Positions 17,463 through 26,910 of a DNA stretch of 64,000 bases are shown here, piece by piece (positions within the stretch are counted from its first letter, which is position 1; each line of letters starts with the position of its first letter). The stretch is from NCBI RefSeq assembly GCF_000829375.1, contig NZ_AP014624.1, positions 4,340,001 to 4,404,000 of the forward strand, given 5' to 3'. This DNA comes from Chryseobacterium sp. StRB126. GTDB lineage: Bacteria; Bacteroidota; Bacteroidia; Flavobacteriales; Weeksellaceae. The notes under the pieces were generated by a model. That model ran no database searches, was not told where the DNA came from, and saw nothing but the letters and a program-made list of their open reading frames with translations. The position numbers and the translations under genes are program-made.

Positions 17463-17595
17463 CTCCTGCGTGAGGGATAGTAAGGGCGGCGAGGCACGAG
17501 CCGGTGCGGAATGCAATGAAGCACCGAAACGAAGTGAAGCCCTGCATAGCCCGACCGTTTGCCTTGGAAAAAGCCAAGGCAAATCGGGCACGTCC
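17463..17595. repeat. GC-rich extragenic element with strong hairpin
   Basis: This stretch between the aldehyde dehydrogenase and adhP genes is far richer in GC than its surroundings. It begins CTCCTGCGTGAGGGATAG and ends in an imperfect palindrome at 17549-17589: GCCCGA, then TTTGCCTTGG, a 6-base loop, CCAAGGCAAA, TCGGGC. No reading frame fits a protein. I recall similar elements between genes in other flavobacterial genomes, but no second copy was spotted in this window. Confidence 0.6.
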
Positions 17596-17604
17596 TACAT
17601 AATA

Positions 17605-19134
17605 TTAAAAGAAACCTAACTTATTTTTATTATAGGAGATCAGCATATTTTTGGTCTGGCGATAATGGTCCAGCATCATTTTATGATTCTCTCTTCCTAT
17701 CCCGGATTGTTTATATCCTCCAAAAGGAGCTCCTGCAGGATATGAATGATATTGGTTCACCCAAATTCTTCCTGCTTCAATCTGACGCGGGATATTGTAC
17801 AATTGATGGGCATCTCTTGTCCATACTCCTGCTCCAAGGCCATAAATAGTATCATTGGCAATTTTTACGGCCTCTTCTTCATCCTTAAAGGTAGTGAAAG
17901 CCAATACAGGACCGAAGATTTCCTCCTGAAAAATTCTCATTTTATTATTTCCTTTGAAGATCGTAGGCTGAATATAGAATCCATCTTCCAGATCTTCTCC
18001 AAGATGGTTCACATCTCCTCCTACCAATACTTCAGCACCTTCATCTACCCCAAGTTGGATATAGGAAAGTATCTTTTCTTTTTGAATTTTTGAAGCCTGT
18101 GCTCCCATCATAACAGTTTTATCCAGCGGATTTCCTACTTTGATTGCTTTTACCCTTTCAATTACTCTTTCGATGAAAGCATCTGCTATTCCTTCCTGAA
18201 CCAATAGTCTTGAGGGACACGTGCAAATCTCTCCCTGATTTAGTGCAAAAAGAACAGCACCTTCAATGGCTTTATCCAAGAATTCATCATCAGCATCCAT
18301 CACGGAGTTGAAAAAAACATTAGGTGATTTTCCACCTAACTCCAACGTTACAGGGATAATATTTTCGGTAGCATACTGCATTACCATACGTCCTGTAGCT
18401 GTAGATCCTGTGAAAGCTGCCTTAGATACTTTAGGATTAGTTACCAGAGCTCTTCCCAATTCTGCTCCAAAACCATTCACTATATTCACTACCCCTGCAG
18501 GTAGTAAGTCACCAATTAACTCCATTAAGATCATGATAGAAACGGGAGTGCTTTCCGCAGGTTTTAAAACAACACAGTTTCCGGCAGCTATTGCCGGAGC
18601 AAGCTTCCAGGTTGCCATAAGAATTGGGAAGTTCCACGGAATGATCTGTGCTATTACTCCCAAAGGTTCATGAACGATCAAGGAAACGGTATCTTTATCC
18701 AGTTCATTGTGTGATCCTTCTTCTGCACGGATCACGGATGCAAAATACCTGAAATGATCAATAGCCAGCGGAAGATCTGCAGCTAATGTTTCTCTGACTG
18801 CTTTACCGTTATCAATGGTTTCTACAGTAGCCAGGTATTCTAAATTCTGCTCTATTCTGTCTGCAATTTTATTAAGAATAATACTTCTTTCTGTAGCTGA
18901 GGTATTTTTCCAGGTCTGGAATGCTTTATCTGCAGCATCTACGGCCAGTTCCAGATCTTCTTTGGATGAATGAGCCACCTGGGTAAAATTCTTACCGTCA
19001 ACGGGTGATACTACATCAAAATACTGTCCTTTAACGGGGGGAGTAAATTTTCCGTCAATATAATTATCATATCTGCTTTTGAACTCGGGACGCTGTAAAA
19101 GCGTAGTTGATTTTGGTTCTGTAAGAGTGCTCAT
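17605..19134 (-). CDS. NAD-dependent aldehyde dehydrogenase (acetaldehyde dehydrogenase type)
   Basis: The 509-residue protein has the full aldehyde dehydrogenase fold: IIPWNFPILMATWKLAPAIA, AFTGSTATGRMVMQYA, catalytic Glu in VTLELGGKSPNVF, and the catalytic Cys in NQGEICTCPSRLLV. The variant with two Cys (CTC) and the tail QTKNMLISYNKNKLGFF are typical of the AldB/AcoD acetaldehyde dehydrogenase group. It oxidises aldehydes to carboxylic acids using NAD(P). It is upstream of adhP and DUF779 and divergent from an AraC regulator, which probably controls the locus. Confidence 0.92.
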   Translation of the reverse strand: MSTLTEPKSTTLLQRPEFKSRYDNYIDGKFTPPVKGQYFDVVSPVDGKNFTQVAHSSKEDLELAVDAADKAFQTWKNTSATERSIILNKIADRIEQNLEYLATVETIDNGKAVRETLAADLPLAIDHFRYFASVIRAEEGSHNELDKDTVSLIVHEPLGVIAQIIPWNFPILMATWKLAPAIAAGNCVVLKPAESTPVSIMILMELIGDLLPAGVVNIVNGFGAELGRALVTNPKVSKAAFTGSTATGRMVMQYATENIIPVTLELGGKSPNVFFNSVMDADDEFLDKAIEGAVLFALNQGEICTCPSRLLVQEGIADAFIERVIERVKAIKVGNPLDKTVMMGAQASKIQKEKILSYIQLGVDEGAEVLVGGDVNHLGEDLEDGFYIQPTIFKGNNKMRIFQEEIFGPVLAFTTFKDEEEAVKIANDTIYGLGAGVWTRDAHQLYNIPRQIEAGRIWVNQYHSYPAGAPFGGYKQSGIGRENHKMMLDHYRQTKNMLISYNKNKLGFF

Positions 19135-19276
19135 ATTAGTATGTTTTAATTTTTCGATACAGCCAAATTACACGGATGTGTAAAAAACCTATAGCACAAT
19201 CGTATAAAAAAAGTGCAGAATAGTACAGAAGTCTAATTTTAGTATTTTATTAACAGCAACGTTGAGTCAAATTTTC

Positions 19277-19284
19277 TATATTTG
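19277..19284 (+). promoter_or_regulatory. Putative -7 box for the AraC regulator
   Basis: TATATTTG matches TAnnTTTG, 29 bases before ATG 19314. The 179-base divergent region with the aldehyde dehydrogenase gene probably holds the operators for both. Confidence 0.45.
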
Positions 19285-19313
19285 AGTTACCAGTTTTATA
19301 AAAATATTTAGAA

Positions 19314-20240
19314 ATGAATAACAATAGTAATATTTTATTAAATACTCCTGAATTACGCAAGGAAAATCAGCTATTGAGCCTTGTTGAAAATCAGACCAAG
19401 TTCAATCTAAACAATTGTGAATTCAGTATCTACGAAACGCATAAAGCCGCTTTCGGAGTGAAACTTCATTTTGAAAATATTGCATTTACAGCCATGCTGA
19501 GAGGTAAAAAACACATGAAACTGGATAACAAAACTAATTATTTTGATTATTTCCCGGGAGAAAGCATTCTGGTAGCACCCGGTGAAACCATGGTAATTGA
19601 TTTTCCTGAGGCCGATAAAACTCCTACGCAATGCATTTCTTTAAGTTTAAACCCTGATTTTATAGAGAATTCTCTTAATTATTTAAATTACCATCTCCCA
19701 AAAGTAGATGAGGCATCCCAATGGAATATTCAGCTGGATGAATATTTTCTCTTTAACAATCAAGCGCTGGCTTCTGCAACCAATAATATTATGAGAATAG
19801 CTATGGATGATAATTGCCAAAAGGATATTATGGCTGATTTTGCTCTGAAGGAACTTTTGATACGGCTTATGCAGACACAGGCCAGAAGTATGGTAGAAAG
19901 AAATATGGTAAAAAATAAATCAAGAATTGGTTTTGCGGTAGATTACATTAAAAGGAACCTGCATCAGAAACTATCGATAGAAAGTATTGCAAAACTTGCC
20001 TATGTGAGTAAATCAAATTTCTTTAAGATGTTTAAAGATGAATTGGGAACTTCCCCTAATGATTTTATTTTACAGGAAAGAATCAATAAGGCTAAAGAAT
20101 TACTGGCTACCCAAAACAGCATTAAAGAAACAGCATACCAGACCGGATTTTCGGATACTAATTATTTTACCCGGGTTTTTAAACAACTGGAAGGTATCAC
20201 ACCAAAGAGCTATCAGAACAGGATGATTGTGCGGGAGTAA
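19314..20240 (+). CDS. AraC-family regulator of the aldehyde locus
   Basis: A 308-residue protein with an N-terminal ligand-binding region (about residues 15-190, including FDYFPGESILVAPGET) of the AraC N-terminus type. The C-terminal double helix-turn-helix runs from about 205 to 300: LSIESIAKLAYVSKSNFFKMF for the first and IKETAYQTGFSDTNYFTRVF for the second. The divergent arrangement with the aldehyde dehydrogenase gene suggests aldehyde- or alcohol-responsive activation of that operon. The ligand is unknown. Confidence 0.9.
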   Translation: MNNNSNILLNTPELRKENQLLSLVENQTKFNLNNCEFSIYETHKAAFGVKLHFENIAFTAMLRGKKHMKLDNKTNYFDYFPGESILVAPGETMVIDFPEADKTPTQCISLSLNPDFIENSLNYLNYHLPKVDEASQWNIQLDEYFLFNNQALASATNNIMRIAMDDNCQKDIMADFALKELLIRLMQTQARSMVERNMVKNKSRIGFAVDYIKRNLHQKLSIESIAKLAYVSKSNFFKMFKDELGTSPNDFILQERINKAKELLATQNSIKETAYQTGFSDTNYFTRVFKQLEGITPKSYQNRMIVRE

Positions 20241-20323
20241 ATCTGAGTAAAGAATTTAAATTATTATACGCGAGCTACGGGATTCGTGTTCCGGAAACAT
20301 ATAATTACTTCCAAACTCAAATA

Positions 20324-20355
20324 AAAAAGAGCCCCATTTCCATGGGACTCTTCTT
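20324..20355 (-). terminator. Intrinsic terminator after the SusD gene
   Basis: AAGAGCCCCAT/ATGGGACTCTT hairpin with loop TTCC. On the minus strand it is followed by a T-run, 24 bases after the SusD stop. Confidence 0.8.
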
Positions 20356-20378
20356 ATATATATTAAAAATGTTATTTC

Positions 20379-21845
20379 TTAATAACCGTCATTCTGCTTA
20401 ATGTTAGGATTAGCCTGAATAGCATTAATTGGAATTGGCCATTGCCATAAATAACTATCTACAGCTAGAGTCTGAGCAGCAGCTTTTGATCCGCTACCGT
20501 CAGCAATGTCTCCTTTACCTGATCTTTGAATAGAAAGACCTAGTCTTTTCAGTGTATACCATCTGTCATTTTCAAAAGCCAGCTCTAATCTTCTTTCTTT
20601 CAGGATAGCATCCATAAGAGCTTGTCCAGCTTCTGTTCCAGGAGTGAATGAAGTATATCTTTCTTTTCTCAACTGGTTTAACAAAGCAAGAGCTGTCCCC
20701 TGATTTCCTAAGTTGTAAGATGCTTCTGCTACGTTCAATAATACTTCAGCTGTTCTCAGATACTTAATCGGAACAATGTTCACCGGTCCACCATTACCTG
20801 CGTATTTTGTAATGTGGTTGTATATTTTTTTGTTGTATGCAGCAGTAGTGAAGTAGGCAGTTTTTCTTACGTCATTAGCAGCAAAAGTGTTGAAGAAAGC
20901 ATAATCTGCAACAAATTCTGATCTGTATTGACCGTCAATTAACTGGTTATAAGCAACCCCTACTGTATTACGCTCAGGTGCTGAGTTAGAGATCTGGAAT
21001 AAAACTCCATCCGTAATTTTAGCCAATCCTTCATTTTCTTTCCAGATACTATTAAAGTTAGCCAATGTTGTAACACTTGGGGAAAGTCCTAATGCTAACT
21101 GACCATATTTTACAGTATTAGCATTGTCTCCCTGATAAAGATATACTCTTGATAATAATCCGTATACAGCAGCTTTGCTGAATCTTCCTTTATCAGCGTC
21201 ATTTTGAGTAATTTTATCAGCGGCAATTAACAGGTCATTAATTACTTTTTTATATGACTCATCTACTGATAAACTTCTGGAAGAATCACTATTCAATGGT
21301 CTGTAAGATTCAGAATAATAAATACCGTATTGGTTCTTTGCTGATGATTTTTGTGTTGGGATTACAGAGTAGGCTCTTAAGATATCGAAATGAGCTGCTG
21401 CTCTGATCGCTCTTGCTTCTGCTTCAACATTATCTTTCTGAGTACCTGTTAACACTCCATTCTCTAAATAAGAAAGAACGAAGTTAGCTCTGCTTACTAC
21501 AGCATATGCAGCACTGAACAAGCCTGTAGTCTGTGAATTATCTGAAGAGAATTCAAAGTTTGAAGCTGCAATGTTAGAGTTTCTTCCTGACTCTGAAATA
21601 ATAAGGTTATCTGTAGTAAGATCACCCATAATAAGCTGATTACCGGCATCACTAGTGTAATAACCTCCTCCTTTAAATGCAGTATAAGCTCCATCTAAAG
21701 CCTGTCTGAATGATTCAGGTCTGGTCATTGCCTGCTCCTCTGCTTCATTCACTGATGAAATCTGATCTAAATTTCTTTCACAAGACGTTAACGATACAAA
21801 AACAGTCAACGCAGCTAAACTTATTTTTATTATATTCTTTTTCAT
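20379..21845 (-). CDS. SusD/RagB-family outer membrane lipoprotein
   Basis: Start ATG 21845 gives MKKNIIKISLAALTVFVSLTSC, a lipoprotein signal with lipobox LTSC; a TTG four codons upstream is not needed. The 488-residue protein has SusD features: YTAFKGGGYYTSDAGNQL near the N-terminus, TPR-like helices (LLSRVYLYQGDNANTVKYG) and the C-terminal AILKERRLELAFENDRWYTLKRLG. SusD lipoproteins cap the SusC barrel at the cell surface and bind the substrate. It follows the SusC gene by 14 bases and is its partner. The ligand is unknown. Confidence 0.92.
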   Translation of the reverse strand: MKKNIIKISLAALTVFVSLTSCERNLDQISSVNEAEEQAMTRPESFRQALDGAYTAFKGGGYYTSDAGNQLIMGDLTTDNLIISESGRNSNIAASNFEFSSDNSQTTGLFSAAYAVVSRANFVLSYLENGVLTGTQKDNVEAEARAIRAAAHFDILRAYSVIPTQKSSAKNQYGIYYSESYRPLNSDSSRSLSVDESYKKVINDLLIAADKITQNDADKGRFSKAAVYGLLSRVYLYQGDNANTVKYGQLALGLSPSVTTLANFNSIWKENEGLAKITDGVLFQISNSAPERNTVGVAYNQLIDGQYRSEFVADYAFFNTFAANDVRKTAYFTTAAYNKKIYNHITKYAGNGGPVNIVPIKYLRTAEVLLNVAEASYNLGNQGTALALLNQLRKERYTSFTPGTEAGQALMDAILKERRLELAFENDRWYTLKRLGLSIQRSGKGDIADGSGSKAAAQTLAVDSYLWQWPIPINAIQANPNIKQNDGY

Positions 21846-21859
21846 AAAGCTATTCAATA

Positions 21860-24661
21860 TTAAAATTCTAATTGCATTCCTACCATGATCGTTCTTACAG
21901 CAGGATAAGTATAAAGGTTATATGATCCTGGAACGAATAATGATGTAGATTCAGCAGATCCTACAGAAATTTCAGGTTCTCCGTGGAAACTTGTTACTGT
22001 AAATAAGTTCTGCCCCTGTACAAACATTCTCAGTTTATTAATTGGAGAATCCTCTCCAAGGATTTTTTTATCAAATGTATATCCTAATGTAAGGGATCTT
22101 AATCTTAAGTAGTCTGATTTCTCAATCCACTGATCAGAATCACGCATACCATTAGAGTCTACTCTTTGGAATACATCTGTATCACCTGGTTTTCTCCACA
22201 TGTTAGCCGCTGACTGCGCCATGTTTCTTCCTGCTTTAGCCTGAGTTGGATCATTAGCCAATAAATACATGTTGTTATATGTATAACCTCCTAACTTGAA
22301 TGTAAAGTCTGCACTGAAGTCGAATCCTTTATATTGAAGTGTAGTTCCGAAACCACCAAAACTTGTTGGGAAAGGAGATTTGTCTGTAAGTGGAACAGCA
22401 TCAGAAGCACTGTATTTTTCTGTAATGTTTCCTGCTTTATCGTAATATTGAGCATTTCCATTATCTGGGTTTACTCCTGCAAATCTAACACTATAGAATG
22501 CATATGGAGATTCACCTACTTTAAGGTAAGTATATCCAAGGTTTCTTTCAGTTTGTCCATCTGCTAGTTTATCAAGCGTTGATTTCTGGAAAGAGATGTT
22601 AGCACGTACCGTCCATTGGAAATCTTTCTTTCTCATAACGTCTACGCTTAATTCAGCTTCAAGACCTTTCTGAGTCATATCACCAGCATTGATATATTGG
22701 TAATATGAACCTTCCTGCTTATCTAATGGTACTAACTGTACGAAATCTTTTCTCTTATTTTGATAAACTTCTACAGATCCACGGATTCTTCTCTTCCACA
22801 TTGTAAAGTCAACCCCTGCGTTAGTTACCGCATTAGCTTCCCATTTCAGATTCGTGTTACCAATGATGTAAACTTTTTCGGTACTGTTATAAGTTCCAGG
22901 AAATAAAGCGGCGTTATTTCCGTATAAATCGAAACCAACATTCGCTACGTTGTAATAGTCAGATAATGAACCGTCATTTCCGGTTGTACCGTAAGAAGCT
23001 CTAAGTTTCAAGTCGTTGATGAAACCACCTTTCATGAAGTCTTCCTTCGCAATGTTCCAAGCAGCACTTGCAGACCAGAAGATCCCGCTCTTGTTATTAG
23101 CTCCAAATCTTGAAGAAGCATCTCTTCTTAATGATCCTGTTGCTAAATATTTACCTTCATAATCATAGTTTACCATACCCGCTAAACTGAAAAGAGTATT
23201 TCTAACTTTAGTTCCGGTAAATGTATTTCTGTCAGAAGGAGTTGTGATAGATGGAACACTAAGTGTAGTAGATTTTAATCCATAAGCACTTGCATTCACT
23301 GTTTCAGTGTAGTTATCGTTATATTCAATAAATCCTAAGAAATCGAAATTGTGTTTTCCGAATGATTTCTTATAATTTAATGAGTTATTCCATGTGTAGT
23401 TAAATGCATAGAATGAGTTTTTTGCTAATGAACCTGTAGGAATTTTGTTGGTAGTTAAATCCAGGTTAGATCCCTTTTTCATCCAAGTGGTATTCATGTA
23501 CCAGTCGTAAAGTCCGTTGAAATTAGTTTTAAATTTCAATCCGTCCATGATTTTATATTCTCCGAATAAAGTTACCGGAATTCTTAATCTCTGGTCTTCT
23601 GCTCTGTTATTACGGATCTGCTCTACAGTATTGGACCCTGCTCTCATTTTCTGATTGTAGCTTCCGTCTGGGTTATAAATCGGCTCGTAAGGAGCATATT
23701 TATACATTGCAGCGAATGGGTTCTGTGTATTATTTCTGTCTCTAAAGTTCTGCGTAACCTGATACTGAACTCCTAAGTTAACTCCAACGTTTAACTTTTC
23801 GCTCAATTTGTTAGTAAATCCGAAGTTACCTGTATATCTCTTAAGTCCGTCTACATCTTTAAGAATACCATTATCAGCATCATATCCTAATGAATAGTAG
23901 AATGTGCTTTCTCTAGACCCTCCCTGTGCACTGAACAAATAAGACTGAATGCTTGAAGGTCTCAACAGGTCTTTTTGCCAGTTGTGATCGTAAACAGCAA
24001 GTGCATTAATTTCATCCTGAGTTCTTGGCGTTACACCTAAGTAACCTAACTCATTCTGGTAGTTCATTAACTCTCTGGAATTCATCATCGTGAAGTTCTT
24101 GTCCTTCAGCTTTTCGCTGAAACCAAACTTACTTTCAAATGAATAGTTAGTTTTTCCTACTTTTCCGGCTTTAGTTGTTACTACAACTACCCCGTTTGCT
24201 CCTCTCGCACCATACTGAGCCGTAGCTGCAGCATCTTTAAGAACGGAAATTGATTCTACGTCTGCAGGGTTAATTGCACTGAACTGTCTAGCAGACATAT
24301 ACATACCATTTACAACATAAGTAGGCTCAGAAGAACCACCAACACCGGCAACTCCTCTTACCATAATGGTAGCGGTAGAACCTGGCTGGCCAGTAGCACT
24401 TTGTACATATACCCCTGAAGCTCTACCCTGTAAAGAGTTTCCGATAGATGTTGTAGGAGAGTTTCTTCTGATAGCATCTCCACTTACAACGGCTTGAGCC
24501 TGGGTAATTTCATCTGCTTTTTTCTTCTGATATCCAGTAACGATTACCTCATCGATCTTATTCTCCTTCAGAATAGAATCATTCTTAGATTTTTGCGCAT
24601 AGGCAGCTTGTCCTAAAAAAAACAAAGCTCCAGCACTTAATACATGTAACTTCACATTCAT
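21860..24661 (-). CDS. SusC/RagA-family TonB-linked outer membrane receptor
   Basis: Start ATG 24661 gives signal peptide MNVKLHVLSAGALFFLGQAA and cleavage near AYAQ; the frame extends 20 codons upstream without a plausible start. The ~933-residue protein begins almost directly with the TonB-box region (IDEVIVTGYQKKKAD) and plug (VLKDAAATAQYGARGANGVVVVTT). It thus lacks the carboxypeptidase-like domain found in the SusC at the left edge. The 22-strand barrel follows and ends VRTIMVGMQLEF with the usual terminal Phe. Cotranscribed with SusD. No glycan-degrading enzyme or sensor is adjacent, so this is not a classic polysaccharide utilisation locus. Confidence 0.92.
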   Translation of the reverse strand: MNVKLHVLSAGALFFLGQAAYAQKSKNDSILKENKIDEVIVTGYQKKKADEITQAQAVVSGDAIRRNSPTTSIGNSLQGRASGVYVQSATGQPGSTATIMVRGVAGVGGSSEPTYVVNGMYMSARQFSAINPADVESISVLKDAAATAQYGARGANGVVVVTTKAGKVGKTNYSFESKFGFSEKLKDKNFTMMNSRELMNYQNELGYLGVTPRTQDEINALAVYDHNWQKDLLRPSSIQSYLFSAQGGSRESTFYYSLGYDADNGILKDVDGLKRYTGNFGFTNKLSEKLNVGVNLGVQYQVTQNFRDRNNTQNPFAAMYKYAPYEPIYNPDGSYNQKMRAGSNTVEQIRNNRAEDQRLRIPVTLFGEYKIMDGLKFKTNFNGLYDWYMNTTWMKKGSNLDLTTNKIPTGSLAKNSFYAFNYTWNNSLNYKKSFGKHNFDFLGFIEYNDNYTETVNASAYGLKSTTLSVPSITTPSDRNTFTGTKVRNTLFSLAGMVNYDYEGKYLATGSLRRDASSRFGANNKSGIFWSASAAWNIAKEDFMKGGFINDLKLRASYGTTGNDGSLSDYYNVANVGFDLYGNNAALFPGTYNSTEKVYIIGNTNLKWEANAVTNAGVDFTMWKRRIRGSVEVYQNKRKDFVQLVPLDKQEGSYYQYINAGDMTQKGLEAELSVDVMRKKDFQWTVRANISFQKSTLDKLADGQTERNLGYTYLKVGESPYAFYSVRFAGVNPDNGNAQYYDKAGNITEKYSASDAVPLTDKSPFPTSFGGFGTTLQYKGFDFSADFTFKLGGYTYNNMYLLANDPTQAKAGRNMAQSAANMWRKPGDTDVFQRVDSNGMRDSDQWIEKSDYLRLRSLTLGYTFDKKILGEDSPINKLRMFVQGQNLFTVTSFHGEPEISVGSAESTSLFVPGSYNLYTYPAVRTIMVGMQLEF

Positions 24662-25305
24662 ATTAACAGATTTTAATATATTCAAGGGGACAAATATGTT
24701 AATAAATATTAACACCATCAATTTATTAAAACCTTAAAACAGCCCTCCAAAAAAGGATTATATTTACTTAACTCTAAAAAATGATAAAAAAAAACTTCAA
24801 TTATATTTGAAATTTTAAAGAATACAGAAGTATTTCAAATATTAAAAGAATTTTAACTAAAAGTGAAATAAAAATTAATGTACATCAATAAAAAAAATAA
24901 AGTGAAAAAAATTAACAACAAATAATTATATCAACGAAAAAAATAAAACAAGTCCACCCCGTTTTTCATCCAAAACGAGCTAAAAAAGGAATACTTTTTA
25001 GCGGAAAAACATAAAAAACAACCTGATAAAAGTCAGGAATACCACCTAAAAAGATAGTCTCCATAAAAATAAAATTAAAAATCTGTTAATATATGATCTC
25101 TAAAAATCAGTATAAATCAGTATATTTTTGAGAATATTTCCTGACTTTATTTTTGACATTTATATTCCATTTTTCACAAAATAAATTAAACTGTTTTATT
25201 ACTAAAACTTAATAATTTATCTTTTCAAAAGCTATAATATGAATAAGCAGATATCACATTACCTACTGCTGTTACTATCTTTTTGACAACAATATTTAAC
25301 TGGAA
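24662..25305. other. AT-rich intergenic region without recognised genes
   Basis: About 640 bases upstream of the SusC gene. It is very AT-rich, with no coding frame that resembles a protein. It must hold the SusCD promoter, but I could not place a good TAnnTTTG box. A 15-codon frame at 25239-25286 is noted as rejected. Confidence 0.5.
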
Positions 25306-25338
25306 CAAAAAAAGCATTCCAAAAATTGGAATGCTTTT
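25306..25338 (-). terminator. Intrinsic terminator after the HMG-CoA synthase gene
   Basis: Stem AAAAGCATTCCAA/TTGGAATGCTTTT with a 3-base loop and a T-run on the minus strand, 20 bases past the mvaS stop. Confidence 0.85.
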
Positions 25339-25358
25339 CATATGTTTTAATTTTAAAA

Positions 25359-26687
25359 CTATTTTTGATAACCATAATATCTAGCCCCAGCTAAAACAGG
25401 ACTTTCAGTTTCTATGGAAACAAGACCAAATCCTTTATAATCTGGGTTCACAGATTGGCTCAATTGCTTTCTGTGAAGCTTTTCATAGGTTTCAAAATCA
25501 ATAGATTTTCGATGATTCAGATTTTCGAATAAATTCCACTTCTCTACCACAGTTTTCCAATTAGCAGATACCTTGCCGGCAAACACCTTTGACTTGGAAC
25601 CACTACCATATCCAACGAATCCGATTTCTTTTCCGGATAGATCTTCGTTTTCATTAAAAGAAGTCTGTAAACCAGAAAGGAATGCCATAAAAATAGAGGC
25701 AGTATACATATTCCCTATTTCTGAAGAAGCTCTTTGGGTCTTTTCAATAGCATCATTAATTAGCTGTATATAATTTTCAGATTTAGCAACGGCTTTCTGA
25801 TCCTCAGGAGTTTCATAGGAAATTCCATTTTCCAGGCTATAGATTTCTGTAAAGACTCTTTTTCCATGAAAAGCATAAGGTAAATGGAAAATAATATACC
25901 TCCAGGCTTCATAAGGCTTTTCTTTTCCCGCAATCTCTTTATAATGCTGGTAAGCTTCTCTGATCCTATCCTGGTAGCACTGATTGGAATACTGCCCATC
26001 AAAAACCGGTTCATCTGTAAAGATCTCGATCTTGTCAGGATACATTTCAGGTGCTCCGTTCAGATCTTCTTTTTGATATTGTCTTCTTGGCTTGAAGAAA
26101 TCAAAAACACTTTCTGTAGCTATTCCCCAATTATTTTCAATTTCAAGAAGATCAGGTTTTGCAGAGATCAATAGCGCAACAGCTCCACCCCCTTGTGTAT
26201 ATTCTCCTGAAGAAGCCAATTCATATTTTGCATAGTCACTGGCAATAACTACCGCTTTTTTTTCAGGATTTACTCTTACAAAATCTAAGGCATTATGCAA
26301 AGCATCAACTCCACCTACACAGGCAAAAGTCATATCTACAACATCACAGTTTTTAAAAGCTCTTTCTCCAAATTTTCCTTCCAATACCTTTTCAACCATC
26401 TGCATGGCATAAGAAGCGGTTGGTTTTGCAGCATCCAAAGCACTTTCAGTCCCCAGATAAATTCTTGAAATCTCTTTAGGATTGATCTGATAATCCTGAA
26501 TTAACCTTAGTAATGCTTCTGCTGCAAAGGTTGCCGCATCTTCATGCACATCAGGCAATCCCATTTTATGAAGCCCTAGTCCCTTCTCCAATTTCGCAGG
26601 TTCTATACCTCTTTTTTCTGCTAAATCTTTAATTTCCAAATATAAAGAAGGCACATAATAGCTTGCCGCTTCAATTCCAAAACTCAT
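25359..26687 (-). CDS. mvaS: Hydroxymethylglutaryl-CoA synthase
   Basis: The 442-residue thiolase-fold enzyme condenses acetyl-CoA and acetoacetyl-CoA to HMG-CoA, the first committed step of the mevalonate route to isoprenoids used by many Bacteroidetes. The catalytic triad can be placed: Glu81 in LGTESALDA, Cys123 in MTFACVGGVDAL and His268 in IIFHLPYAFHGK. The C-terminal GSGSKSKVFAGKV fits the family. It is transcribed alone with its own terminator. No other mevalonate gene is nearby. Confidence 0.9.
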   Translation of the reverse strand: MSFGIEAASYYVPSLYLEIKDLAEKRGIEPAKLEKGLGLHKMGLPDVHEDAATFAAEALLRLIQDYQINPKEISRIYLGTESALDAAKPTASYAMQMVEKVLEGKFGERAFKNCDVVDMTFACVGGVDALHNALDFVRVNPEKKAVVIASDYAKYELASSGEYTQGGGAVALLISAKPDLLEIENNWGIATESVFDFFKPRRQYQKEDLNGAPEMYPDKIEIFTDEPVFDGQYSNQCYQDRIREAYQHYKEIAGKEKPYEAWRYIIFHLPYAFHGKRVFTEIYSLENGISYETPEDQKAVAKSENYIQLINDAIEKTQRASSEIGNMYTASIFMAFLSGLQTSFNENEDLSGKEIGFVGYGSGSKSKVFAGKVSANWKTVVEKWNLFENLNHRKSIDFETYEKLHRKQLSQSVNPDYKGFGLVSIETESPVLAGARYYGYQK

Positions 26688-26881
26688 ATTTTTTAAAATT
26701 TTAAACTAATTTATGAAAGATAATGCAAAAAACAGCAGTAAAAATTACTGATTTTTGTAATATTATTAAAAATTAATAAAGTAGAAACAGATATCATTAA
26801 AGACCTTTTCTACACTTTAATTTCTGAATATAGCCCCCTATCAATATAGGTAAGCTATCCAAATTATTCATCTATAAAAAG

Positions 26882-26906
26882 AAAGCCAGCAAATTTGCCG
26901 GCTTTA
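26882..26906 (-). terminator. Hairpin terminator after the M1 aminopeptidase
   Basis: AAAGCC-GCAAATTTGC-GGCTTT palindrome just after the stop codon; on the minus strand it is followed by a T-rich run. Confidence 0.7.
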
Positions 26907-26910
26907 TATC

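Noticed and set aside
17409..17591. 60-codon minus-strand frame in the GC-rich element
   Set aside because: The frame runs through a hairpin repeat and has no recognisable protein features.
25239..25286. 15-codon frame MNKQISHYLLLLLSF upstream of the SusC operon
   Set aside because: It looks like a signal peptide start but ends at once, with no downstream continuation in any frame. Too short to support as a gene; could be a decayed remnant.
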